From Haematobia irritans (Eukaryota; Arthropoda; Insecta; Diptera; Muscidae), in the NCBI RefSeq assembly GCF_050003625.1, contig NC_134397.1:272608070-272672069 (forward strand): a DNA stretch of 64,000 bases. Reading direction: 5' to 3'. This document shows, piece after piece, positions 24,381 to 35,374 of this stretch. The position numbers and the translations under genes were made by a program. The stretch's first letter is position 1, and each line of letters starts with the position of its first letter. The notes under the pieces were generated by a model. That model did no database searches and was not told the origin of the DNA. It worked only from the letters and a program-made list of their open reading frames with translations.

Positions 24381-25964
24381 AGTATATATTTTATACAATT
24401 TACAACTACATTTTAACCCAGAACTAGGAGTTAGAGGATATGTTTTGAGCGTCGAGAAAAAAAGGGAGTTACCCCTTCATACATCGACTACCAATAAATC
24501 AACTTTTCGCAATTTATAAAAAAAAACAATTAAAATTTTTTAGCCTTATATCAATTCAGGCTGGTTTCTCGACCAAAATAATTACTTTACATATTATTAC
24601 AAGTTTAATACGAGCTTATATAGATTAAAAAAATGGTATTTTAAGATATTGAAAAGATAACCCTATATACCAATCTCCGCAAGCCTAACAAAAGTAAATT
24701 TTTAAGGGTATAATAAAGTCGTCACTGCCCCACTTTATACATTTATTACTTGGTTATCTGAGGTTAAAGTTTTGTTACCATTTTTTGTCACACAACAAAG
24801 TCATTTCTGTGTGCTTTTAAAAATATTTTAAATTATATGCCATTCTTTGGAAAATACCATAGATGGAGGTTAAGGGATTATTCGAAATACTTTGAGTTTT
24901 TTCCAATTGAGTTGCTTGGGGGAATAAAGGACATCAAATAATTTGACACTTTATTCAGATACTGGAAAATTAAGATTACTCAAAAGATTTATTTTAAGGG
25001 GATTGGTGGAGAGCTTTTCCGACATATAAATAAAGAAAATATGGAAGTATTCTAAGAATTCAGTTTAAGATTATCCAAAGAAGGGTCTTTGGTTTTATTA
25101 AATCCTCCTATGAAAATATTAATAATTTTTTTTTTCTAAATTTGATAGGATATAACTTTGATGTTAGTTTACAAAAAAAATCACACCAAACCATTATTAA
25201 TTATATTTCAAAGACCAAAGCCTTGCCCTTGAAAAGATCACGTTCGACATATGTATGCGTAAGCTTTTATTACAAAAGGACACGTACTCAGCCTACACTC
25301 AGGCCCATATGCGATTACAAACGAATGGGATTTGAAGTGGCATTGATGATTGTGTATTGATTGCCATTGTGTCTGCCTAACAAATTGAAAGGATGAAAGT
25401 GTTTTTTTTTCGCCTCCATGAATAGTTTGACATTTAACCTATGAAAGAGGTATCGAAAAGGGAAATTTCGAGAAAATGAATTGATGGAGCTTAGTATGGC
25501 AATTTGTTACTTTGAAAGAAAATGCTGGGGGGAAAACATACAGCCATTGTATATGAAGGTCACGTCATACGATAGACCAGACAATCAACTCCAGATTATT
25601 CACATGAGGTAATTATTAAGTGTATTGAACTTGAAATGGTTAATGATTAATCTTGATGAAAGCGTCTTTAAGTGACCTTCAAAGGTTAGCTATGACGTTA
25701 TTCGTACTATAATTAAAGACATACGTTATTAACTATTGGCAAAGAGGTAAGACAGAGCTAAAGTTAGATTAGAAAATTAGATGCGAAAATTAAACAAACT
25801 AAAGAATTTTTATATATCATCTCAGTAGAATTTCTTGTGAAGTGAAAGCTAAGTCCATCTTGGAGGTGCATCGAAAGTAATAAATTGGGAAGAATAAACT
25901 GTTTACTGGGCTGTTACAGTTTGAGAATACGAGTCGAAAAACATGTGGAATATTTTGAACAATA
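24381..25964. other. Intron sequence with a DTR-H tail scrap
   Basis: Near 24707-24752 'ggtataataaagtcg..' and TTATTACTTGG look like a worn DTR-H/I tail. The rest is AT-rich sequence with no recognisable features. Confidence 0.45.
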
Positions 25965-26816
25965 AAGGGTGCTTAAATTTCAAGGGCCGATGTTGATTTT
26001 GAATAAAACACAAACTATTTAGGAAATTATTGTAATTTTATTTTATTATGATATATTGGTATTACTCAATTATGTATGGAACAAAATATCGGCCAAATGG
26101 GCGCCGCGACCTCGGTGGCACACCTTCATCCGATGGTCCAAATTTTAGATGACGCTGAGGCATAGTGGAGGTTCTATGCCGTTAATGTGCCGAATTATCT
26201 CATCCTTTACCTCTTTGTTGCTGGCTTATTGACGTACACCTTTTCTTTCAAATAACTCCAAAGAAAAAAGTCCAACACACGATCCTGGCGGCCAATTGAC
26301 ATCGCCATTACGTGAGATAACACGGCCATTGAATTTGTTGCGCAAAAGAGCCATTGTTTCGTTAGCTGTGTTGCAAGTGACACCGTCCTGCTGGGCCAAA
26401 AAAGTTCGTTATCATCTTACGATAGCGAACACCATTCACAGTAACTGCCTGACCGGCCTCATTTTGGAAAAAATACGGCCCGATGATGCCAGCCCATAAA
26501 CCACACCAAACAGTCACTCTTTGTGGGTGCATTGGTTTTTCGACAATCACTCTTGGATTCTCATTCGCCCAAATGCGGCAATTCTGTTTATTGACGAATC
26601 CACTGAGGTGAAAATGTGCCTCATCACTGAAGATGATTTTCTTCGAAAATTGATCATCCACTGTTGCTATTTCTTGGAACCATTCTGCCCATTCACGACG
26701 TCCATGGTTCAAATTGAGTAAGTCTGAAATAGAAAAATGTCAAATAAAATTCGGAAAAAATTGGCGTTTAGGTGTGGTTCACATTCAACATTGGCCCTTA
26801 CAATTTAACCACCCTT
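25965..26816 (-). mobile_element. rosa-type (DD41D) mariner, internally deleted, with intact TIRs
   Basis: An 852-bp element with imperfect inverted repeats of about 30 bp starting AAGGGTGCTTAAATTTCAAG and AAGGGTGGTTAAATTGTAAG. It is flanked by TA at 25963-25964 and 26817-26818. A full-length relative should be about 1.2-1.3 kb, so roughly one third is missing, mostly the region encoding the DNA-binding domain. The intact TIRs suggest it could have been moved in trans. Confidence 0.85.
26070..26712 (-). pseudogene. Broken rosa-type mariner transposase
   Basis: Reads EWAEWFQEIATVDDQFSKK, then SDEAHFHLSGFVNKQNCRIW (first catalytic Asp), HPQRVTVWCGLWAG and GVRYRKMITNFF. A frame break and a loss of about ten residues follow, then QQDGVTCNTA (second Asp) and NWPPGSCVGLFSLE, where the third catalytic Asp of the expected SCDLTPLDF motif is destroyed. 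A KDEIIRHING-like segment and a HRGRGAHLADILFHT end survive. Sequence upstream of EWAEW is lost: the start region joins ATGGA directly to it. Not functional. Confidence 0.85.
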
Positions 26817-26914
26817 TAGTTAACGTGTAGATCCAATCAAGGAAGTAAAGAAATTAATCAGTTATATGAAAATTAGAACTTGCGACGAATTGAAGGTAAC
26901 GCAAGAGGGGCAAG

Positions 26915-27195
26915 TCGGTGGGACCAATGGTTGCTATAACCCCAATAAAAACCATCCCCATGATTTGTCTTGCGGAGGATCATGGAAGAACAAATTTCAT
27001 GCGATCTGGTATCTAACAAATATGTACAAATCGCTCCATATCAGTCCATTATTTCATATGGGCCCCATATTTCACAATTTCCAGATTTGTCTTATGGAGA
27101 CTCCTGGCAGAGTACATCTAATACTAGCCGGTTTAAATTTGGTACATAATGTTAGTATATGCCCTCTAACAATTATGCAGAAACTGGTGCATATC
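26915..27195 (+). repeat. DTR-A array fragment
   Basis: Worn DTR-A monomers: CCCCATGATTTGTCTTGCGG, AATTTGGTACATAATGTTAGT and ATATGCCCTCTAACAATTATG. It is interrupted on the right by MITE-J copy 3. Confidence 0.65.
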
Positions 27196-27795
27196 CACAC
27201 TGAAAAAAATATTGTCGTGAGGCCAAAGATTTCATGTCCTTAAAATGCGAATGCAAATTTTGCTTAGCTTAGAAGACGCATTTCACTAATATAAAGTTTT
27301 TTTCCTTGTCCAAAGGAAAAAAAGGGTATCATAACATGAAAGAAAAAATTTTAGTGCTAAGGTCAACTTGACTTTAATAATTCATAAAAATTCTTTAAAA
27401 TTAATGAAATTGTCTTTAAATTTGTTGTCGTTTTGCATCTTGACTACAAAGCAAAAAATCGTTCAAAAATAGTACATGATTTTCAACACTTTATTTTAAA
27501 GACGTTTTTTACTTGAAACATAATATAATTGGAAGTCGAGTCTTAATTTAGAAAGTAAAGTTGTCGTTAACTCGTTTTTAAAGGACTCTGACAGCATATG
27601 AAGAAAAAATGCTGAAAAACCCCAAAAATTAAAATTGCTTCCAAGAAGCAAGTACACAAAACGCAAATTTAAAAGAGAATTGTGTCTTAAAAGTATCCTT
27701 ACTTGTATTCTCCGCTTCTTTGGCTCGGAATCAATAACAAAATTGTTAAAGTAAAGACAAAATCTTTCGAACCGGGCATGCTTTTTTTCAGTGTA
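27196..27795. mobile_element. MITE-J copy 3
   Basis: Ends ACACTGAAAAAAATATTGTC and (reverse complement) TACACTGAAAAAAAGCATG, with interior as in copy 1. It separates a DTR-A fragment on the left from a DTR-G fragment on the right. Confidence 0.8.
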
Positions 27796-27893
27796 CATTT
27801 GTGGACCTAAATACTTCAATGTGAGGCAAATCGCATAAATATTGCGGTATTGCTAGTACCCTCAAAAATTAAAATCGGGATATCCGTTTATAT
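27796..27893 (-). repeat. DTR-G array scrap
   Basis: Short DTR-G text (TTTGTGGACCTAAATACTTC, AAATCGGGATATCCGTTTAT) directly after MITE-J copy 3. Confidence 0.5.
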
Positions 27894-28145
27894 TTAAAGA
27901 TTGTTTATTTTAAAGATTTTTTATCAAATTCAGAACATAAATTTTGGAAATTTCCATCGCTTCATTAAAGCCGTCTGTCTTTGAACTAAGGAAAATTTTC
28001 TTTAAAGTAAATAAACATAGTTTTGATTTAAAGAAATCGTCTTTAAATTAACTGAAATATTGAATCTTTACTAAACCTAAATTTTTAGAATGCGCAATTT
28101 ACAAAATATTATTAATTAATTAATATTTTTAAATAATGAGATTTT
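27894..28145. mobile_element. MITE-K fragment
   Basis: Shares ATAAATTTTGGAAATTTCCAT, 'gccgtctgtctttgaacta' and TTTACAAAATATTA with the other MITE-K copies. Termini are missing. Confidence 0.5.
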
Positions 28146-28152
28146 AATTAAA

Positions 28153-29711
28153 ACAAGTGAGTAAAGGAGAAAGTCGGACGGCGCCGACTATATCATCCCC
28201 AAAACTACCTCTACTGAAGTAGTAAACATAACCATTTGTGGGGTATTATTGGTATATTTTTGGTATACATTTTGGAAAATCGGGCGATGCATATATATGG
28301 GAGCTACATCTAAATTTGAAGCGATTTCTATGATTTTTGGCACATATAGTAAGTACTTTAGAATATTAGAGTAGGCCAACTTTGAGTAAGATCGGTTTAT
28401 AAATAAGGGATTTATGGCCAAATTTGGCAAAATCGGTTAATACATATACACTGAAAAAAAGCATACCCGCTTCCAAAGATGTTGTCTTTACTTTAAAAAT
28501 TTGGTATTGATTCCGAGTCAAAGAAGCGGAGAATACAAATAAGGATACTTTTAAGACACAATTCTCTTTTAAATTCGGGTTTTGTGTACTTGCTTCTAGG
28601 AAGCAAATTTTAATTTTTCGCTTTTTCAGGTTTTTTTCTTCATATGCTATCAAAGTCCTTTAAAAACGAAATAACGACCACTTTATTTTCCAAACTAAGA
28701 CTCGACTTCCAGCAGAAATTATGCTGTGTTTCAAGTAAAAAACGACTTTAAAATAAAGTGTTGAAAAACATGTCCCATATTTGAACGATTTTTTGCTTTG
28801 TAGTCAAGATGCAAAAAGACAACAAATTTAAAGACAATTTCATTAAATTTAAAGATTTTTTCTGAATTATTAAAGTCAAGTTGACCTTAGCCCAAACATT
28901 TTTTCTTTCATGTTCTGATATCCATTTTTAAATCAAATCACTTAATTATAAGGACAATACGACTTCATTGAAAAGTTGATCGACTTTTGGTCAAGGAAAA
29001 AACTTTATACTAAAGAAATGCGTCTTTTATGCTAAGCAAAATTTGCATTCGTATTTTAAAGACATGAAATCTTTGACCTCACGACAATGTTTTTTTCAGT
29101 GTATATAAGAGCTATATCTAAATCTGAAACGATTTCAATCATTTTTTGCACATACTCGTATAGTATGTGATTTAAAAAAAATTATTTGGCCAACTTTGAG
29201 TCAGATCGTTTAATAAATAAGGGACTTGTGGCCAAATTTGGAAAAATCGGGCGATACATATATATGGGAGATATATCTAAATCCGAACCGATTTCGATGA
29301 AATTTGGTACACTTAAAGGGTAGTCAATTGGATTACTTTGTGACAAATTTAACTCCGTTGGGCTAGTAAATGAGCACAATCTGATCCCATTTATCGAAAT
29401 CGGGCGATACATATATATGGGAGCTATATCTAAATTTGATCCCATTTGATCAATAGCGTTCATCCTTGTGCCAAAAAAGCGCCACATACCAAATTTCATT
29501 AAAATCGGTTAATAATTGCGACTGGAATCCTGCGAACAACAAATACATGGACGGACTGACAGACGGACGGACACCAAGGGCTAGATCGTCTCAGGAGGTG
29601 ATTCTTAGTCGATCGGTTTATATTTTATTGGGTCGAAAACCAATATTTCTGGTAGGCACATTTTTGGCAGATCAAAGTTATTATATACTATGTGGTTTAA
29701 GGTATAATAAA
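28153..29711 (-). mobile_element. DTR-I element split by MITE-J copy 4
   Basis: On the minus strand it ends AGTCGGCGCCGTCCGACTTT followed by ACTTGTTTT, like DTR-H. The array motif CGGGCGATACATATATATGG starts at 29248 and 29401 (spacing 153), with a third unit at 28281. Its head, at the right, has GTCCGTCCGTCTGTC-type repeats and a palindromic region. No coding capacity. Confidence 0.65.
28449..29101. mobile_element. MITE-J copy 4, 653 bp, TA target duplication
   Basis: Both ends are intact: CACTGAAAAAAAGCATACC and (reverse complement) CACTGAAAAAAACATTGTC. TA lies on each side (28447-28448, 29102-29103). Inverted relative to the other three copies. Inserted in DTR-I. Confidence 0.85.
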
Positions 29712-30238
29712 GTTTATAATCTTTGCATCAAAATTTTTTTATTAAAAATAGGACACAAATTTTGGAAATTTGCGTCGATCCATTAAAGCCGTATGTCTTT
29801 GAACAAAGGGAAATTTTCCTTAAAATTTTGATTTAAAAAAATTTTTTGATTTAAAAAAATAAAAAAGACTGAAATATTGAATCTTTAGATTTAATATAAA
29901 AACGCTTCATATACAGGCTAAGACTTATTTGGAGGATTTAGTATGTTTGGTTTAAATAAAAAAAAAAATTACTCCCTTACATACATTATAATTTGGATTT
30001 CTATACTGGCATTTGTTTTTATGTGAATAATTTTTTTAGCACCGCGAAAAGAGAATGAAAATATGATAAATGAGATCTATATCTTAGTTTCAATTTTATT
30101 GGTCAAAGATTTAAAGCCAGATAGGTCGCTAAAATTGTCTTTATTTGGATGAAGCCGCATCTTTGGCGCGGAATTCATAAAAAAATCATTAACAAAAGGT
30201 CAAAATGTTTGGATCCAAGTAAGTAAGTTTTTTTGAGT
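29712..30238. mobile_element. MITE-K copy
   Basis: Follows the family from GACACAAATTTTGGAAATTT through GCCGCATCTTTGGCGCGGAA to GGATCCAAGTAAG and a 'ttttttgagtga' end. The left terminus is not clear. Confidence 0.55.
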
Positions 30239-30296
30239 GAACAAACAGAACGAAAAAGTTATTATACCACCACCATTTTATGGTGTTGTATATAAA

Positions 30297-30590
30297 AAAT
30301 CTTTAAATCAGAAAATCAAAATCCTCAAACTAATATTTGAAGGCTTTTATTTTTAATCTAAAAATCAAATATCTCATTTAATTAAAAAAAAATGTCTTTA
30401 AATAAAAAATATTTTTCTTTAATTTAAGGAAATTTGCCTTACTTCAAAATCTTCCGATGCAATTTTCAAAGATTTGTGTCTTAAAATTAAAGAAAATTAT
30501 TTTTAAACCAAAGATTTTAAAGTTTCTTTTGATTCAATTTTTTTTAAAGAAATTTGTCCTTAATATTTTGTAAATTTAGGTCATATTATA
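30297..30590. mobile_element. MITE-K fragment
   Basis: TTTAAAGAAATTTGTCC, TTAATATTTTGTAAATTTAGG and 'tctcatttaattaaa' place it within MITE-K. It is AT-rich and lacks both ends. Confidence 0.4.
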
Positions 30591-31954
30591 AATATAAAAA
30601 TATTACTCATAACGGCTAAGGATTACATGTAGTTCCCATATTCACCCAAATGGGCTTATATACGTCTGGTACAAAGTAGAAGCCATAAGGATTAATTCAT
30701 TTTAATAACATCCTTAACATGAATAAGTTTGCACATTTAAAAGGTTGGTTTAGGGTATGATGGTTATTATTCATTTATTTCCTTTAAAAAATAATTATAC
30801 GATATAATTTATTTTGTTAAATTATTTAATTAATTATTTAACAAATAATGATATTATTATTAAATGAGACTTCCATGGTTACCTATTTAATATGTATAAA
30901 ATGATTTGCTTCCACATCACACCATATACAAAATTAAAACTTTAGTACTACACATATACAAATACCACTAACGTTTAACAGAATCAAATCTACCAATGAA
31001 ACCAAAAAAAAAGGAAAAAAATAAAAAACAATATTAATTTTATGGTATTGTTATTACATTAATACCACAGCAGCCATTTCATTGTTTTAATCACTGCCCT
31101 TTAATAAGATTTCCCTTCTGGGAATTTGAAAACAGAGAGAACGCACAAAAAACAGCGGCTTTATTATTCATTTCACAATGAAAATAAATAACGCCGTCAT
31201 AAATCTGTATTGAATTTATTCGGTGAATGAGTCCAAGTATAGGCGAGCAGCAGAAAAAAATCTACCAAGCCCATCATCATGGCTGACCAAGCAATTGACC
31301 ACCTTTTGCCAATGGTTATGCTTAAATGGTTTAATGACGGACATGACCACATAGCCTTAAACCATCACCCAATAGCCATAATTTGGCTGTTATTGTTTTT
31401 TATTAAATATTTTTGCGAGTTTTTTTTCTTTCTCATGGAAAGTTATTAAAACTTATTCACAACAATCGTGCCACAATCGTAGAATATATACGGAGTAAAT
31501 GTGAGTTGGTAGAAATTCTGTTGAAGACACCATGATCTCTTATTGGTGAATGGTGAGTGAGCCGATAGAATTTCCCAAAATGCAGTAATCTATATAAACA
31601 GATTTAATTAATTATACTAAAACAATGTCCATTTCACATATTTGAAATATGATTTAAGTCTACATGGTTAACTGTTTAAAAATCGAATTCTCTAATAATC
31701 AACTTTTTGTCAAAAATGTTTAACTGGAGTTGATGCTGATAGTAGACATTTGACCTTTCATCATTTTGAAAAAATCAAAAAGGCCAGTTACTGAATTTGG
31801 GTTTTTTGTCACTAAAAACTACCAAAGTGTCGATCACAGATCCACTTTTCTGCAGCGCACAGTGGTTCAAAATCGCTTTTTGGGAAATAATTCTTCAACT
31901 TTGGAACGGGTAAAGATATTTTTTGTGTGAAAGCTGAGGTGTTTGCAAGATATG
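30591..31954. other. Intron sequence, nothing recognised
   Basis: AT-rich unique-looking DNA. No element ends, exon homology or structured RNA seen. Confidence 0.5.
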
Positions 31955-32453
31955 GACCCACTAAAGACTGTCATCCACAATCGAATTACTTGGGTTGCGG
32001 TAACACTTGCCGATGGCTAGGTATCTTAAAACTTCTTAACACCGTCTTCTAAATTGTAAGTTAGTCCATACGGGCATATATTAAACAAAAATGGCCGATT
32101 AAATTCGTCTACGAGTACAATTCAGTTTGGTGTTAGTATATGGCTGTTAGCGGCCATATACTAACACCACGTACCAAAATTCAACCGAATGGGATGAATT
32201 TTGCTCCTCCAAGAGATTCCGGAGGTCAAATCTGGGGATCGATATGGACCAATTTTTGCATGCTTGTTATAGACTATATACTAACAGCACGTACCAAATT
32301 CGAACCGGAAGGATGAATTTTGCTCCTCCAAGAGGCTCCGGAGGTCAAATTTGGGGATCGGTTTATATGGGGGCTATATTTAATTATGGACCGATATGTA
32401 CCAATTTTTGCATGGTTGTTAGAGATCATGTACTAACACCACGTGTAAGATAG
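31955..32453 (-). repeat. DTR-A fragment, reverse orientation
   Basis: The left part is the tail-proximal region (GACTGTCATCCACAATCGAA, TTGCCGATGGCTAGGTATC). The right part holds two to three monomers with GATCGGTTTATATGGGGG. Head and terminal hairpins are absent, and the right border abuts the rosa mariner region. Confidence 0.75.
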
Positions 32454-32476
32454 CTTATTAAGTAGTAGTAGTTGTT

Positions 32477-33293
32477 TTTTTCCGAATTTTATTTGACATT
32501 TCTCTATTTCAGACTTACTCAATTTGAACCATGGAGAGATATACAATCCAAAAACGTGTTAAATGGTTTCAAGAAATGGCATCAGTGGATGATCAATTTT
32601 CGAAGAAAATCATCTTCAGTGATGAGGCATATTTTCACCTCAGCGGATTCGTCAATAAACAGAATTGCCGCATTTGGGCGAACGAGAATCCAAGAGTGAT
32701 TGTCGAAAAACCACTGCACCCACAAAGAGTGACTGTTTGGTGCGGTTTATGGGCTGGCGGCATCATCGGGCCGTATTTGTTCCAAAATGAGGCCGGTCAG
32801 GCAGTTACTGTAGATGGTGTTCGCTATCGTGAGATGATAACGAACTTTTTATGGCCCGAATTGGAAGATATGGATGTGGACGATATGTGGTTTCAGCAGG
32901 ACGGTGCCACTTGCCACACAGCTAACGAAACAATGACCTTTTTGCACAACAAATTCAATTTCCGTGTTAACTCACGTAATGGCGATGTCAATTGGCCTCC
33001 AAGATCATGTGATTTGACACCGTTGGACTTTTTACTTTGGGGTTATTTGAAAGAAAAGGTGTACATCGATAGGCCAGCAACAATTCAAGAGCTATGCCTC
33101 AGCGTCATCGAAAATTTGGACCATCGGATGAAGGTGTGCCACCGAGGTCGCGGCGCCCATTTGGCTGATATTTTGTTCCATACATAATTGAGTAATACCA
33201 ATATATAATAATAAAATAAAATTACAATAATTTCCTAAATAGTTTGTGTTTTATTCAAAATCAACATCGGTCCTTGAAATTTTAACCACCCTT
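32477..33293 (+). mobile_element. rosa-type (DD41D) mariner, 5' TIR lost
   Basis: Shares its non-coding ends with the copy at 25965. The 5' leader begins TTTTTTCCGAATTTTATTTG, and the 3' end is CATCGGTCC..AACCACCCTT. The left inverted repeat is missing, and no TA follows the right end. A GTAGTAGTTG direct repeat borders both sides, perhaps only by chance of simple sequence. About 820 bp against an expected 1.2-1.3 kb. Confidence 0.8.
32531..33187 (+). pseudogene. DD41D mariner transposase lacking its DNA-binding domain
   Basis: An unbroken 218-codon frame. It keeps the first residues (MERYTIQKRVK), then jumps to WFQEMASVDDQF. The expected N-terminal helix-turn-helix region of about 130 residues is deleted in frame. 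All three catalytic aspartates are present: SDEAYF (residue 31), QQDGATCHTA (124) and CDLTPLDF (166). Spacing is 92 and 41 residues, defining the DD41D rosa group of Tc1/mariner. Near the end TIQEL joins CLSVIENL, removing about 15-20 residues relative to the sister copy. It ends at FHT, the family C-terminus. It could encode a catalytic-only protein but not sequence-specific binding. Confidence 0.85.
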
Positions 33294-33600
33294 TGTAGTA
33301 GTTGTAGTAATATTCTCCTTTATTATTAGAATCAAATTTAATATTTTCAGAAATGCAATAATTCATTTACAAATTTTACATGTTCAAATTATTTAATATT
33401 AAATATGCAATGGTTAATAGAAGAAAATATTTGTCTGACTTTTGACAATGGCACGAGGCCATCTGTGCATTTTTGTGCTTTACTATATTGTTTAATTTTT
33501 TTATGTATTTTACAATTTTTGTTTGTCTCAGTATCAAAAAAAATCTTAGCTGTCAAAAAAAAAAAAATTGGTATAGACATTTTTCACAAAAGGAAAAATT
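33294..33600. other. AT-rich spacer
   Basis: Simple AT-rich sequence with a poly-A stretch near 33555. Nothing recognised. Confidence 0.5.
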
Positions 33601-33905
33601 CAAAATGGAATATATTTGCCCACAACAGGGCTAACAACGAATTGGAGTTGGAAAATATAACGAAATCCAGAATCAGTAGCATTATCTCCGACGAAGAGTC
33701 GGCAGTCGTTGCGGTTCCATCGGTGGTTATGTGGTGTGGCATTGAGAAATGCGAAGGACTAGTTCCTGTGTTTAGCCCATCACGTCCGGATTCAGTTTCG
33801 CCTCGTGAATGGATTATAAATGTGGAGCGTGTTAATAATTTATTTAATTGGGACGACAAGCCACCGTATTCAACGATGCTGAAGCTCAGGTTGATGTGCC
33901 GCTGA
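33601..33905 (+). pseudogene. Possible retrotransposon gag remnant
   Basis: The frame reads VPVFSPSRPDSVSPREWIIN, then VERVNNLFNWDDK. This resembles the start of a Ty3/gypsy-type capsid (P-F-G-----V--WI--VE----Y-W-D). It breaks into another frame shortly after (stop at 33903), and no protease or reverse transcriptase follows. The upstream part of the frame (33405-33600) is AT-rich filler. The assignment is by pattern only and could be wrong. Confidence 0.35.
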
Positions 33906-34059
33906 AGTTAAGGCGCCATTAGAGCTATTGGGTTTTACCGAATCGCATTTGCCTGTTATGGAACAACAAAGAAACCGTGAGGTCTCATACCCGAATTGGA
34001 ATGGATTGTTTTAGTTTCATGCCCTTAAGCTAAGGTCGTAAGTATAACATTGGTTGTTC

Positions 34060-34640
34060 AATTGGAATTGGACAGGTTGAGCGAAAGTTTTTTTCCTGGA
34101 TGTATTCCAGGTTAGGTTAGGTGGCAGCCCGATGTATCAGGCTCACTTAGACTATCCAGTCCATTGTGATACCACAGTGGTGAACTTCTCTCTTTTCACT
34201 GAGTGCTGCCCGATTCCATGTTAAGCTCAATGACAAGGGACCTCCTTTTTATAGCCTAGTCCGAACGGCGTTCCACATTGCAGTGAAACCATTTAGAGAA
34301 GCTTTGAAACCCTCAGAAATGTCACCAGCAATAATCCACCGCTGAAAAACTTTTTGGAGTCCGGTCGTAGCAGGAATCGAACCCACGACCTTGTGTATGC
34401 AAGGCGGGCATGCTAACCATTGCACCACGGCGGCTCCCATTATTAGGTTGAGCGGCTCTGTGGAGGTACTCCACATTGAGCGATGGTTTGCGTAATTTTG
34501 TTCCCTGGTTGTTGCCATGTTGAGCGGCTCTGTGATGTTGATTCACATTGAGCGTTGATTAGTGTTCCCTGGACGTATTTCAGGTTGAGCGGTTTGTTGT
34601 TTCTGTGGCAGAGAAGTTTTCTGTAAATGAAGATTGAGCC
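34060..34640. repeat. Degenerate tandem repeats around GGTTGAGCGG, with a SINE inserted
   Basis: GTTGAGCG recurs at about 34073, 34446, 34518 and 34582, usually preceded by TTCCCTGG-tgtattccag. After removing the SINE, units are roughly 40-70 bp. The repeats lie downstream of the gag-like remnant and may be its non-coding region. Class uncertain. Confidence 0.45.
34111..34437 (-). repeat. tRNA-derived SINE-D, copy 3
   Basis: Reverse-orientation SINE-D: the tail AGGTTAGGTTAGGTGG is on the left, and the tRNA-like head is on the right (complement of GGTTCGATTCC, then GCAATGGTTAGCATG). A short internal deletion removes the 'cacctcagtaatgctgg' part. The flanks fit insertion into the GTTGAGCG repeat with a worn duplication. 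Confidence 0.88.
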
Positions 34641-34839
34641 ATGATCACTGAGGACAGTGATAGTACAGGATGGCCGAGTTGTAAGATGGCTAATTAAGTA
34701 CTTGCAACTGAACAGAACTGAGGAAAATCCTGCCTCAGAGTTATATGTCATTTTGTACTTTAAGTAGCTTGTCGGCATGGCTGTCGTTGATTTGTGAAAA
34801 ACGTTCGATAGGCAGTAGTAGTAGGCGTGTCGATAAGTT

Positions 34840-35198
34840 ACGTTCTTTTACACGTAACAAATTTCTCTCGGATCGAATGAATTTTCTTCCTCAAAGAGGC
34901 TCCACAAGCCAAGGGGTCGGTTTATCTGGGGGCTATACGTAAAAGTGGTCCGATATGGCCCATTTGCAATACCATCTGACCTACATCAATAACAACTACT
35001 CACGCCAAGTTTCAAGTCGATAGCTTGTTTCGTTTGGAAGTTAGCGTGATTTCAACAGACGGACATGCTTAGATCGACTCAAAATTTCAACACGACCCAG
35101 AATATATATACTTTATGGGGTCGTAGAGCAATATTTCGATGTATTACAAACGGAATGACAAAGTTAATATACCCCCCATGCTATGGTGGAGGGTATAA
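34840..35198 (-). repeat. DTR-A head fragment
   Basis: Reverse orientation: one monomer piece, then the full head (GTTTCAAGTCGATAGCTTG, TATATATACTTTATGG, TTACAAACGGAATGACAAAG, TATGGTGGAGGGTATA). The array and tail are mostly missing. A scrap of SINE-D head (CTAACCATTGTACCATGG) follows at about 35272-35295. Confidence 0.75.
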
Positions 35199-35374
35199 AA
35201 ATGGTCTTTTTAAGGCCTTAACTAGTGTCAAACGAATGCAATTCGCCCAAATCTATACCAAACGGGCATTCTAACCATTGTACCATGGTGGCTATTTTTT
35301 TATTACATACATGCCACAGTGCAACGGAATTTTCTTTTATATAAAGATATCTATTTTGAAGTCGAATAACTTAA

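Noticed and set aside
32461..33305. GTAGTAGTTG as a target duplication of the rosa element
   Set aside because: Mariners duplicate TA, the left TIR is missing and the motif is simple sequence, so the match is likely accidental.
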